Below are positions 16,561-25,550 of a stretch of 64,000 nt of DNA, piece by piece. The DNA is taken from positions 1-64,000 of the forward strand of contig JAJYLN010000011.1 of the NCBI GenBank assembly GCA_021787665.1, in the 5' to 3' direction. Both the position numbers and the translations under genes were made by a program. The stretch comes from a bacterium. GTDB taxonomy: Bacteria > JAMCPX01. The notes under the pieces are model-generated. The model did no database searches. It saw only the letters and a list, made by a program, of their open reading frames with translations, and was not told where the DNA came from. Numbering within the stretch: position 1 is the first letter of the stretch; each line of letters opens with the position of its first letter.

Positions 16561-18057
16561 ATGCCCCTCCTCGTCCTCAGCTCAAAGGACAACCAGTCCG
16601 AAGAAGTCTACCAGATAGACAAGGACGTGGTAGGCGTCGGCAGACTGCCTTCCAACGACATCGTTTTGCTGGAATCGAGTGTGTCCAGAAACCATTTCGT
16701 CATAAAGAAAGAGACGGACGGCTATTACATCAGCGACAACGGGAGCTCGAACGGCACGTTGGTCAATGAAAAAAAGGTCTCCGGGAAGCGCAGACTGGAG
16801 AACAGGGACAGCATCAAGGCAGGGAGTGTGGTGTTGACCTATAAAGATGACGAGCTGCTTGCCGCACAGGAATCCTTGCTGTCGGGTCCCGGTGGCAGAG
16901 AGACTTCGGTTTCTGCATTGAACCGTGTGTATCTCAACAGCATATTCGCCGTTGCCAGAGAAGGCATATACACGCACGATCAGAAGCAGTTCTACAATCA
17001 TACGATAAAGCTGATCTGCAATGCCCTGAAGGCCGACTATGGTGCGATACTCGTCATCGACGAGGCCACGGGCGAACTGTCGACCGGGGCAGAGAGCAGC
17101 GTCAGAGATCCGGGCACCACCAGTATAAGTTCGGCGGTACTCAACAGGGCCGTAAAGAACAGGGCGGGCATCCTCGTGAAGAACGCGGGGATGGATTACC
17201 GTTTTACGGGCGACCGTACAATCCAGAACATGGGGATAACCTCCGCGCTGTGTGCTCCGGCGTGGGAAAAAGACCATACCTACGGCGCGGTCTATGTGGA
17301 CCGCAAGACGGGCAACCAGCAGTTCACCGAGGAAAATCTCAATTTCATTACGATCATCGCTAACCTTCTCGCCCTCACGATGGCCCATGAAAAGCTTGTC
17401 CAGGCGATAGCCGACGAGAGGAACCTCACGGACCAGATCAAGAGGTTCGTGCCGATAGAGGCCGTGGCCGGGTATCTTGACATGATACAGAACAACCCCT
17501 CGTCCCTCTGGAACGTACAGGAGGTGGCGAGGAGCACGATCCTGTTCGGCGACATCGTGGGCTTTACCTCCCTTACGGAGAAAAACAGGCCGGCAGAGAT
17601 TGCAAGGAAGCTGCGTCTCTTTTTCGAGAAGGCCACCGACATCGTCCTGACGAATGGCGGCTCGGTGAACAAGTTCCTTGGTGATGGCCTCATGGCCGTG
17701 TTCGGTACGCCGGTTTCGCACGACGACGACCCGGACAGGGCCATAAGCTCAGCCGTATCTCTCGTACGATGGGTAAAAGACAATAGGGACGGGATCAACA
17801 TCGCGCTCCGGATCGGTATAGACACCGGACCGGTCCTCGGTATCATGGTCGGCTCCTCCCACAGGCTCGAGTACACGGTCATCGGAGACTGTGTCAATGT
17901 GGCGTCGAGGCTTCAGGCAATTGCGGAGGTAAACCATATAGCGATCTCGCGCGAGACGAACAGCTTTATCAAGAAGCCGGTCGATACAAAGTTGATCGGC
18001 GAGATAATGGTCAAGGGCAAAGCAAACCCGGTGACGGTATATCAGGTGAGCTGCTGA
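16561..18057 (+). CDS. FHA-GAF-class III adenylate cyclase
   Basis: Residues 1-95 form an FHA domain (VGVGR near 27-31, SRNH near 43-46, NGSSNGT near 60-66) that binds phosphothreonine peptides. Residues about 125-275 form a GAF domain. Residues about 315-498 are the class III cyclase domain: GDIVGF and GDGLMAVFG carry the metal aspartates, with NKF and YTVIGD placing the lysine and threonine typical of ATP-specific enzymes and NVASR the transition-state residues. All catalytic residues expected for an adenylate cyclase are visible. It follows the pentapeptide-repeat gene closely. An effector candidate, a CNB-domain protein, is encoded at 23564-24022. Confidence 0.93.
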   Translation: MPLLVLSSKDNQSEEVYQIDKDVVGVGRLPSNDIVLLESSVSRNHFVIKKETDGYYISDNGSSNGTLVNEKKVSGKRRLENRDSIKAGSVVLTYKDDELLAAQESLLSGPGGRETSVSALNRVYLNSIFAVAREGIYTHDQKQFYNHTIKLICNALKADYGAILVIDEATGELSTGAESSVRDPGTTSISSAVLNRAVKNRAGILVKNAGMDYRFTGDRTIQNMGITSALCAPAWEKDHTYGAVYVDRKTGNQQFTEENLNFITIIANLLALTMAHEKLVQAIADERNLTDQIKRFVPIEAVAGYLDMIQNNPSSLWNVQEVARSTILFGDIVGFTSLTEKNRPAEIARKLRLFFEKATDIVLTNGGSVNKFLGDGLMAVFGTPVSHDDDPDRAISSAVSLVRWVKDNRDGINIALRIGIDTGPVLGIMVGSSHRLEYTVIGDCVNVASRLQAIAEVNHIAISRETNSFIKKPVDTKLIGEIMVKGKANPVTVYQVSC

Positions 18058-18086
18058 AGGGACTGGGGAGACCCGGCCGGCTTCCG

Positions 18087-18464
18087 TCACTTCATATTCA
18101 GGTAGGACTTTACCAACTCCATGACCTGGGGGGCGGATATCGGTTTCGTTATGTATGCGTTTGCGCCGAGCGCCATGGCTCTCTCCTTGTCTTCCTGTCC
18201 GCCCTCCGTGGTAACGATGAATATCGGCACCTCCTTATACACGGCGTCCTTGCGGATCAGGCTGACGAGCTTCAGGCCGTCCATGACGGGCATGTTGATG
18301 TCCGTGATGATCAGACTGAACGAATCCTGAGAGAGCTTCTTGAGGCCCTCGACGCCGTCGCTCGCCTCGACGATCCTGACGCCCTTGAGTCTCTTCAGAG
18401 AGAACGCTATGAGCTGTCGCATCGTTGGTGAATCTTCCACGATCAAAATCTTGTATTCATTCAT
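18087..18464 (-). CDS. CheY-like single-domain response regulator
   Basis: The 125-residue receiver shows the acidic pair after LIVED (residues 9-11), the phosphoacceptor aspartate in TDINMP near 55, the TTE threonine near 85 and the lysine in TKP near 107. There is no output domain, so it acts by protein contact. It lies 16 bases after the GAF-protein gene on the same strand, suggesting an operon, and converges with the cyclase gene. Confidence 0.93.
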   Translation of the reverse strand: MNEYKILIVEDSPTMRQLIAFSLKRLKGVRIVEASDGVEGLKKLSQDSFSLIITDINMPVMDGLKLVSLIRKDAVYKEVPIFIVTTEGGQEDKERAMALGANAYITKPISAPQVMELVKSYLNMK

Positions 18465-18480
18465 ACCAGCTCCGATCGGC

Positions 18481-19317
18481 CTACTTCGTCAGCAAGTCAA
18501 TGAAACCCTGTATCGTGGACAGCTTTCTCTCAGACTCCGAGTAGAGCTTGGAGCTGAAGATAGATGTTGCGGCGTGCCCAGCAAGGAGGGTGAACAGCTC
18601 ATGGTCCAGCGGGGTAAAGCTCTGCTTCTGCTGGAGCAGCTTGTATACCACGATAACGCCTATCACATGCTCTTTTATCTTAATGGGGATTGCCACGAGC
18701 GGGTTGAGCCAGTCGGCCTTTACCGTGTCCAGCGCTCCTTCCGTAAAGTAGGGCTCTCCGCTCTTCGCGACCGCCCCGATGACGCCGGTGCCTAACATGA
18801 CCGTAGGTACCTGGTGCTCATCGATGCCCTCGGACGCCATAATCCTGAGCTCGTGCGTCTTTTCGTCGAGCAGAAATATGCCGAATTCCTCTGCACCGAT
18901 GAGGTTGATGATGATCTCGAGAATGATCTGGAGGACCTCCTTGAAATCGAGCGTCGAGTGTAACTGATAGCTCGCTATGTAGAGGTTGGCGAGATTGTTG
19001 TTCTCTTCCTCAACCTCGACATAGCGCTGTGCGAAATCCTTGTTCTCGGACTCGATCTCTTTGGCGCGGCTGGCTATCTCGTTCTTCTCCTTTTTCAGAG
19101 CCTCTATCTGCATCGCCAGCTCTTTGTACTGCTCAGAGGGTATACCCGCGGCTGTCCGTGCACCCTTGTTCTCCTCCTCGAGTTGCAGGACCCTGTACCG
19201 CAACTGCTCGTTTGTCTTCAGGAGTTCCTGAGTGAATTCGGCGCCCTTCTTGAAGACCTGCAGAAATTCCTCAGCCCTTTCAAAAAGGTTCCTATCCCTT
19301 TCTTCTTTCTTGTCCAT
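18481..19317 (-). CDS. Coiled-coil GAF-domain protein
   Basis: The start at 19317 (MDKKEERDR) is preceded by AGAGGTGC, a good ribosome-binding site; a longer frame upstream lacks one. Residues 1-110 are strongly helical and charged, a coiled coil. Residues about 115-265 form a GAF domain with LLDEKTHEL and FTPLDHELFTLLAGHAA, which in related proteins precedes a kinase or cyclase domain. Here none follows, so it is a sensor or adaptor. It is probably co-transcribed with the CheY-like gene immediately downstream. Confidence 0.85.
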   Translation of the reverse strand: MDKKEERDRNLFERAEEFLQVFKKGAEFTQELLKTNEQLRYRVLQLEEENKGARTAAGIPSEQYKELAMQIEALKKEKNEIASRAKEIESENKDFAQRYVEVEEENNNLANLYIASYQLHSTLDFKEVLQIILEIIINLIGAEEFGIFLLDEKTHELRIMASEGIDEHQVPTVMLGTGVIGAVAKSGEPYFTEGALDTVKADWLNPLVAIPIKIKEHVIGVIVVYKLLQQKQSFTPLDHELFTLLAGHAATSIFSSKLYSESERKLSTIQGFIDLLTK

Positions 19318-19588
19318 CGTAGCACCTCTGATGTCATGACAAATATGCCATACGCCTTTGATTGTCAAGACAAGGACCTCGTTTACTGCGCCGGCAACGA
19401 AAGCATCCGGGGGTCCGGAGTACGCGTGGTGCAATGATCCGCTGCGGCTGTGTCGTTACGGTTGCCCGAGACAAAAGGCCGTATGCAACTATGGAACATA
19501 TAATGCTTTTCCCTTCTTTTACCACGCTATCCATTGACTTGACAGCCCCGCTACACATATTCAGTATTATGCCTTATGAGGAGCCAGT

Positions 19589-22201
19589 ATGAAATTATAC
19601 ACGAAGCTGTATACCATGAGGACGGCCGATCCGAAGCTTGAGGGAAACACCTATCAAAAGATAGAGGCGTTCGTGCTCCCCAACGGCTTGAAGGCCTTCT
19701 ACGACCACGTGCCGGACACCCCGCTCGTATCGATACAGGTATGGGTGAACACCGGCAGCGCCGATGAACCGCCGCGATCTGCCGGCATAGCGCACCTGAT
19801 CGAGCATATGTTCTTCAAGGGTGCCGCGAACAAGAAGATATCGGTCATAGCGAAGGAGATAGAGGCGCTGGGCGGCTACATCAACGCGTTCACCTCGTTC
19901 GAGGAGACGGTTTTTTACGTGACTATAAAGAGCGACTATTTCGACAGGGCGCTCGATGTGCTTGCCCAGACGATACGTAACCCCTCGTTCGACGAGGGCG
20001 AGCTGAAGATGGAGCGGGAGGTGGTGCTCGACGAGATCAAACGCGGTAAGGACGATACGTACCAGACCCTGTTCCTTGCATTGTACGATCTTGCGTACCA
20101 GGGACACCCCTACGGCAGGCCCATCATCGGCTCTGAGGACACGGTCCGCTCGCTGACGAGGGAGAGCATACTCGCCCACTACAAGAGGTGGTACGCGCCG
20201 GCCAATATCACCATCGTCATCGCCGGGGACGTTCCGCGGCAGCAGGTGGAGCGCGGGGTCCATGCGGCGTTCGGAGGCATGCGATCGAACGGCGCTGTGC
20301 GGCACCTGCGGCCCGGCCAGCCGGAGCAGCGGCGCCAGCGGAGTATCGTACGGGGGCTCGACGTGAAGGACACCTACTACGCGATGGGCTTCCTGACGCC
20401 CCCGGCGACGGACGACAGCAGCTTCGCGCTCGAGGTGCTGGCCTACATCCTCGGGGGCAACGACACATCGAGGTTACCGCGCATCGTAAAGATGGAAAAA
20501 AGACTGGTCGACAGCATCATTGTCTCGCACTCGGCAAACAGGTACACAGGCTTCTTCAGCGTCAGTGGTACGACGACGCCCGATAAGCTGAAGGGAGCGA
20601 CCGGGAACATCATGGATACGATAGCCGACACCGCTGTCAGACTGCCCACGCATGAAGAGGTCGAGCGCGCGAAGCAGGTGCTGAAGAGCACCTTCATCTA
20701 CGACCTCGAGACCGTCAAGCAGCGCGGGATGAAGATAGGCGAGGCAGTCGTCGAGATGGGCGGACTCGGCTATATCATGAACTACACGAAGAAGATCGAC
20801 GGGGTGGGCCTGGAGGAAATACGGAGCGCGATAGAGAAGTATCTCAGGCCTGACCGGCTCAACGTCGTGGGCATCCTGCCCAAGAAGGGTGCCAGCGCCG
20901 GCAGGGGTAGCGTGAGCCGCGGCCGTCCTGCAGGGTCGGCCATGGGCTATACCCTGAAGCGTGTGGGCAGCGTCCTCGTGGCAACCTTCGAGAACGGTCT
21001 GCGCGTGATACTCAAGGAGAAACACACCATACCGATCGTGGCCCTCTCAGCCCTGTTTTTCGGCGATTCTGCCGGGGAGCCCCGGGACAGAATCGGACTC
21101 ATCAACATCATGGCCATGCTGCTGAAGAAGGGCACGCGCTATCGCAAAGAAGCGGACATAGAGCGCGAGAGCGACACTATCTCCGGCCTGTTCTCGTATA
21201 TCAGAACGAAGCAGTCGTTCGGCATGACCGGGGAATTCCTGAACAGGTACGCGGACGACGGGCTGAACCTGTTTGCAGACATGCTTCTGAACCCGGCGTT
21301 CGAGAGCGAAGAGATCGCAAGGGCCAAGAGGGACGTGCTGACCGATATAAAGGCGGACAGGGACAATATAGGCCTGCAGGCACGAAATGCCTTCCTGCGG
21401 CTCCTCTATGGCCGGTCGCCGCTCAGCCTTTCGGAAAAGGGCGACGAGGGCACGGTAAGAAGGATCGACCGGCAGGACATCGTACATACGTATGACGAGC
21501 TCGTGTGCGGCAGAAACGGCGTGGTATCTGTGGTGGGCGCTATGGACGGGACGGAGTTGGTGAAAAAGATAGCCCGGCACCTTGCCGCGATCAGGACGGG
21601 CAGGAGCCATGTGCCCGCGCAACACAGCGTCCCCCCGGCGGTGAGGAGGGAGAAGACGGAGCGGTACCGGATGGAAAAGAACCAGGCCCACATCATAACC
21701 GGCACGCTCACCATGCCGGTCAACCACAGGGACCGGTTCGCCATCATGCTGCTCGACCAGATCCTCGGTGGGCAGAGCGGCAGGCTGTTCGTCGAGCTGA
21801 GGGACAAGCGGGGGATATGCTATGCGGTACAGACGATAGGAGAGGCGAAGCTGAACAACAAGGGATGGTTCGGCGTGTATACCGCGACATCGCCGGAAAA
21901 GGTGGAGGTATCGCTCGGGGTCATACGCTCCGAGCTCGGGCGGCTGTACCGGGACGGGGTGAACGACATTGAGCTCGGGAACAGCAAGCGCTACCTGCTC
22001 TCGGACTACGATAGCCGCAAGCAAATGGCGCTGAGTGTTGCTGGCATGCTTGCATTCAACGAGCTGTTCGAGCGCAGCGCGGACTACTATACCAGGCTGC
22101 CGGGGCTCATCCAGCGGGTGACGCGGAGCGAGATGAACGACGTCATCAGGAGGTACTTCTCCCCGGACAGGTTCTCGACCCTCGTGCTCATGCCCGGATG
22201 A
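19589..22201 (+). CDS. Full-length M16 zinc peptidase (two fused M16 halves)
   Basis: The protein is a fusion of two about 430-residue M16 units in one 870-residue chain. The active half has the inverted zinc motif HLIEH at residues 69-73 and the third zinc ligand at E149, the usual spacing. The second half lacks HxxEH (INIMAMLLKKG stands in the equivalent place) and has the R/Y region (SGRLFVELRDKRG) that closes the active site. The family degrades peptides or processed precursors. There is no clear signal peptide, so location is uncertain. A GAGGAG ribosome-binding site lies 6 bases before the start. It opens a 20-kb same-strand gene run. Confidence 0.93.
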   Translation: MKLYTKLYTMRTADPKLEGNTYQKIEAFVLPNGLKAFYDHVPDTPLVSIQVWVNTGSADEPPRSAGIAHLIEHMFFKGAANKKISVIAKEIEALGGYINAFTSFEETVFYVTIKSDYFDRALDVLAQTIRNPSFDEGELKMEREVVLDEIKRGKDDTYQTLFLALYDLAYQGHPYGRPIIGSEDTVRSLTRESILAHYKRWYAPANITIVIAGDVPRQQVERGVHAAFGGMRSNGAVRHLRPGQPEQRRQRSIVRGLDVKDTYYAMGFLTPPATDDSSFALEVLAYILGGNDTSRLPRIVKMEKRLVDSIIVSHSANRYTGFFSVSGTTTPDKLKGATGNIMDTIADTAVRLPTHEEVERAKQVLKSTFIYDLETVKQRGMKIGEAVVEMGGLGYIMNYTKKIDGVGLEEIRSAIEKYLRPDRLNVVGILPKKGASAGRGSVSRGRPAGSAMGYTLKRVGSVLVATFENGLRVILKEKHTIPIVALSALFFGDSAGEPRDRIGLINIMAMLLKKGTRYRKEADIERESDTISGLFSYIRTKQSFGMTGEFLNRYADDGLNLFADMLLNPAFESEEIARAKRDVLTDIKADRDNIGLQARNAFLRLLYGRSPLSLSEKGDEGTVRRIDRQDIVHTYDELVCGRNGVVSVVGAMDGTELVKKIARHLAAIRTGRSHVPAQHSVPPAVRREKTERYRMEKNQAHIITGTLTMPVNHRDRFAIMLLDQILGGQSGRLFVELRDKRGICYAVQTIGEAKLNNKGWFGVYTATSPEKVEVSLGVIRSELGRLYRDGVNDIELGNSKRYLLSDYDSRKQMALSVAGMLAFNELFERSADYYTRLPGLIQRVTRSEMNDVIRRYFSPDRFSTLVLMPG

Positions 22202-22243
22202 CCCCGAACCATGCATCTGCAAGAGAGGAGCGGGCTACCCACG

Positions 22244-22810
22244 ATGGATAAAGTCATATTCCTTGACAGAGACGGGACCATAAACAGGGAAGATGGTTAC
22301 ATAACGAAAGTCGAGCAGATACACCTGTACGAAGGTACGGTGCCGGCGCTCAGGATGCTTAATGAGATGGGGTACCGGATCGTCATCGTCTCCAACCAGG
22401 CCGGCGTCGGCAAGGGGCTGCTGAATGAGGACGAGCTTTTAAAAATAAACAACGCCATCCTCAAGATTCTCGCGGACCAGGGCGTATCGATAGAGAGGCT
22501 CTATTACTGTCCTCACCACCCGGACGCCGTCGTCCCGGTGTACCGGAAGCAGTGCGCGTGCAGAAAGCCGGCGACCGGCATGGTCGTGCGTGCCGCACAG
22601 GACCTGGGCGTGGACGTGAGGGGGGCCTATATGATAGGCGACAAGCTCTGCGATATGGAGCTCGCCTATAACTTCGGGGGCAGGGGTATACTCGTGCTCA
22701 CCGGGTACGGGACCAAGGAGCAGGCGCTCATCGACGGCAAGCCGTACGCCCCTGTGTACCTAGCAGCAGACATCCTCGATGCAGTCCGGTGGATAAAGGA
22801 CCGGGACTGA
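22244..22810 (+). CDS. gmhB: D-glycero-D-manno-heptose-1,7-bisphosphate 7-phosphatase
   Basis: The HAD-family phosphatase motifs are visible: FLDRDGT (catalytic DxD) at residues 6-12, SNQAG near 52-56 and GDK near 130. The zinc loop C-P-H-H followed by C-A-C (about 92-110) defines the GmhB/HisB-phosphatase group. GmhB removes the 7-phosphate from heptose bisphosphate in the ADP-heptose route for lipopolysaccharide. The ATG at 22244 (MDKVIFLD) fits the family better than the ATG 11 codons upstream. The annotation as heptose rather than histidinol phosphatase rests on family resemblance. Confidence 0.85.
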   Translation: MDKVIFLDRDGTINREDGYITKVEQIHLYEGTVPALRMLNEMGYRIVIVSNQAGVGKGLLNEDELLKINNAILKILADQGVSIERLYYCPHHPDAVVPVYRKQCACRKPATGMVVRAAQDLGVDVRGAYMIGDKLCDMELAYNFGGRGILVLTGYGTKEQALIDGKPYAPVYLAADILDAVRWIKDRD

Positions 22811-22958
22811 CCCTTCCTTCTCCCCTCACGGAAGGGAAGCCCTTCACCGCTATCCGGCAACCATACGGGATGAAACGCTAGGGGGATCTTCTCGGCAGGA
22901 ACAACGTACGCCGAGGGCTTGTCTTGCGGCGGGCACCCGTCCATGGTATACAAAATCG
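22811..22958 (+). other. Intergenic gap with a small inverted repeat
   Basis: CCCTTC at about 22812 and GAAGGG at about 22840 can pair just after the gmhB stop, but no T-run follows. It is not a convincing terminator, and no other feature is apparent before the next gene. Confidence 0.3.
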
Positions 22959-23474
22959 ATGAGACTCGATTACAGGGGGAAGTCTCCGGCTATCGGCAGG
23001 GAGGTGTACATAGCCGGCACGGCCGTGGTGATCGGCGATGTCGTGCTCGGTGACGACTGTTCGGTCTGGTTCAACGCCGTAGTACGGGGTGACGAGAATT
23101 ATGTACGGGTAGGGAAACGGACGAACGTCCAGGACAATAGCGTCCTGCACGTGACCCTGCAGACCCACCCGCTGTCCGTCGGCAGCGACGTCACTATCGG
23201 TCACAGCGCGATCGTTCACGGCTGCGATATCAAGGACGGGTCCCTCATCGGTATGGGGGCAATCGTGCTTGACGGCGCGGTCATCGGAGAGCGGTCCATG
23301 GTGGCGGCCGGCAGCGTGGTGAAGGAAGGCATGATCGTCCCGCCGGGAACGCTGGTAGCCGGGGTTCCGGCTACGGTGAGGAGGAAGCTGACGGAGGAGG
23401 ATTTCGGGTACCTCACGGACCTGATAAAAAAGTATACGGCCCTGAAATCCGATTACCTGAAGACGGGATATTGA
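22959..23474 (+). CDS. Gamma-class carbonic anhydrase family protein
   Basis: The 171-residue protein consists of hexapeptide repeats forming a left-handed beta-helix. VRGDENYVRVG and the histidines in NSVLHVT and TIGHSAIVH correspond to the metal ligands of gamma-carbonic anhydrases (Cam/CaiE/YrdA group). It forms trimers in relatives. Members hydrate CO2 or have lost activity; sequence alone does not decide which. It overlaps nothing but lies tightly in the same-strand run. Confidence 0.9.
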   Translation: MRLDYRGKSPAIGREVYIAGTAVVIGDVVLGDDCSVWFNAVVRGDENYVRVGKRTNVQDNSVLHVTLQTHPLSVGSDVTIGHSAIVHGCDIKDGSLIGMGAIVLDGAVIGERSMVAAGSVVKEGMIVPPGTLVAGVPATVRRKLTEEDFGYLTDLIKKYTALKSDYLKTGY

Positions 23475-23563
23475 CGCCGATGTCGGGGGAACCCGCAGGC
23501 CTGCGGCCGCTGCCGCGCGAAAGCTTGCTAATTTTAAGGTTTGGGATAATCATACTGGAGCGT

Positions 23564-24022
23564 ATGAATACGGTGAAGATTTTGAGAGAGACCGCTCTTT
23601 TCAGGGGACTCGATGAGAGGCTCATAAACATACTCGCGAACCTAGCGGAGACGATCGATGTTCCGGCAGAGACGGTCATATTTGCGGAAGGCATGCCCTC
23701 CGACGCCCTGTACGTCATTGCGTCAGGAAGCGTGCAAGTCATCAAGGACACGCCCGGGAGCACGGAGGCCGTCATCGGAGAACTGGGGACCGGCGAGGTC
23801 ATCGGTTTGCTGTCGTTGTTTACCGGTGGAGACGGCGGCGAGACGAGGGCCGTCACCGTACGGTCAAGGGAGCCGGTGATGCTCGTGGCCATAACGAGAG
23901 AGAGCTTCAACAAACTCGTGAGCAACAATATCCATGCGGCGTATCAGGTGCTGTTGAGCGCGACGCAGTATTTCATCCATGCCTTCAACGAGCCGGGGTC
24001 CTCCAAGGAGGTCGTACAATGA
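23564..24022 (+). CDS. Stand-alone cyclic-nucleotide-binding (CNB) domain protein
   Basis: The start at 23564 has a GGAG element just upstream; a longer frame from 23471 overlaps the previous gene and adds unrelated residues. The 152-residue protein is one CNB domain with [20 protein letters not shown] and a [12 protein letters not shown] phosphate-cassette region. The usual RxxS/T of the cassette appears as [11 protein letters not shown]. There is no DNA-binding domain, so it is not a CRP-type regulator. A class III cyclase is encoded 5.5 kb upstream, so it could be a receptor for its product, which is inference. Confidence 0.85.
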   Translation: MNTVKILRETALFRGLDERLINILANLAETIDVPAETVIFAEGMPSDALYVIASGSVQVIKDTPGSTEAVIGELGTGEVIGLLSLFTGGDGGETRAVTVRSREPVMLVAITRESFNKLVSNNIHAAYQVLLSATQYFIHAFNEPGSSKEVVQ

Positions 24023-24053
24023 AGGCGGTGGCGTCGGAGAAACGGACGGTGTG

Positions 24054-25535
24054 ATGTCGGGAGATTTTACGGATAGCATACAGGTAAAGGAAGGCTACAC
24101 CTTCGACGATCTGCTGATCCTGCCCGGGGAGTCGAGGGTCGTGGCGAGGGACGTGAATACGGAGGCCCGTCTGTCGAGGCATATTACTCTGCGCATCCCG
24201 CTGGTAAGCGCCGCCATGGACACGGTCACCGAGTCGGCCACAGCTATAGCCATGGCACAGGAGGGCGGCATCGGCATCATTCATAAAAATATGTCGGTCA
24301 AGAAACAGGCCGAAGAAGTATCGAGGGTTAAGAAGTACGAAAGCTACATCATAACGGACCCGGTGACCATGCCGCCGGACAGCAAGCTGAAAGAGGGCGT
24401 TGCCTTTATGCGCAAGCACAACATATCCGGCCTGCCCATCGTCAGAAAGGGCAAGCTCGTGGGCATCCTGACGAATCGGGACATGCGGTTCGAGAACGAC
24501 CTCGAAAGACCGATACGCGAGGTCATGACAAAAGACAAGCTCGTCACGGCGCGGGAAGACGTCACCATCGAAGACGCAAAGAGACTCCTGCACAAGCACC
24601 GGATAGAGAAGCTGCTCGTGGTAAACGATCGCGGAGAGCTGAAGGGCCTGATAACCGTTAAAGACATCGAGAAGACGGTGAAGTTCCCCTTCGCCACGAA
24701 GGACAGGCTCGGCAGATTGATGGTTGGTGCAGCGCTCGGCATATCCAAAGACAGGGAAGAGCGGGCGGAAGCCCTGGTAAAGGCCGGTGTGGACTGCCTC
24801 GTCGTTGACACGGCGCATGGGCATTCAAGGAATGTGATCGAGTTTGCACGGGAACTGAGAAAGAGGTACGACGGGGTCGATATCGTAGCCGGCAATGTTG
24901 CCACCGAAGAAGGTACCAGGGCATTGATGGACAGCGGGGTGGACGCGGTAAAGGTCGGCGTCGGGCCCGGCTCCATATGCACGACACGTATCGTGGCCGG
25001 GATAGGCGTACCCCAGATGACCGCGATCATGAATGCACACCGCGTAGCGAGAAGCAGCGGGATACCGATCATTGCGGACGGCGGTGTGAAGTTCTCCGGC
25101 GACCTTACCAAGGCACTCGCTGCGGGCGCCGACACGATCATGATAGGGAACCTCTTCGCCGGGACGGACGAGAGTCCGGGCGAGTTCGTTTTCTTCGGAG
25201 GAAGGACGTACAAAGTATACCGGGGCATGGGCTCCATCGAGGCGATGAAGGCGGGCTCCAAGGATCGGTATGCACAGGAACACCTCGATGACGAGTCGAA
25301 GTTCGTGCCGGAAGGCATAGAGGGCAGGGTGCCGTACAAAGGCTCTCTTTCGTCCGTTATCTATCAGCTCCTCGGGGGCCTGAGGTCGGGCATGGGATAT
25401 GTGGGTGCCCGGGACATACCGGAGTTGAAGAAGAAGGCCCGGTTCGTCAGGATCACCCAGGCCGGGCTCAGGGAGAGCCATGTCCACGACGTTTCGATAT
25501 CGAAGGAAGCTCCCAACTACAGGCTGGAGTTTTAG
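24054..25535 (+). CDS. guaB: Inosine-5'-monophosphate dehydrogenase
   Basis: GuaB oxidises IMP to XMP, the first step to GMP. The (beta/alpha)8 barrel is interrupted by a pair of CBS domains (about residues 95-215). The catalytic loop GPGSICTTR carries the active-site cysteine near 307, and the flap region contains MGSIEAM and the RYAQ segment. The 493-residue length is normal. The ATG at 24054 fits the family start better than a frame-extending ATG at 23979 within the previous gene. guaA follows 15 bases downstream. Confidence 0.97.
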   Translation: MSGDFTDSIQVKEGYTFDDLLILPGESRVVARDVNTEARLSRHITLRIPLVSAAMDTVTESATAIAMAQEGGIGIIHKNMSVKKQAEEVSRVKKYESYIITDPVTMPPDSKLKEGVAFMRKHNISGLPIVRKGKLVGILTNRDMRFENDLERPIREVMTKDKLVTAREDVTIEDAKRLLHKHRIEKLLVVNDRGELKGLITVKDIEKTVKFPFATKDRLGRLMVGAALGISKDREERAEALVKAGVDCLVVDTAHGHSRNVIEFARELRKRYDGVDIVAGNVATEEGTRALMDSGVDAVKVGVGPGSICTTRIVAGIGVPQMTAIMNAHRVARSSGIPIIADGGVKFSGDLTKALAAGADTIMIGNLFAGTDESPGEFVFFGGRTYKVYRGMGSIEAMKAGSKDRYAQEHLDDESKFVPEGIEGRVPYKGSLSSVIYQLLGGLRSGMGYVGARDIPELKKKARFVRITQAGLRESHVHDVSISKEAPNYRLEF

Positions 25536-25550
25536 CCGGCACTGCCCTCT

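Noticed and set aside
19534-19570. Promoter for the M16 gene (TTGACA with TATTAT)
   Set aside because: The spacer is 20 bases and the start would fall in the ribosome-binding site; alternatives are equally weak.
22812-22845. Rho-independent terminator after gmhB
   Set aside because: The stem is short with a long loop and has no T-run.
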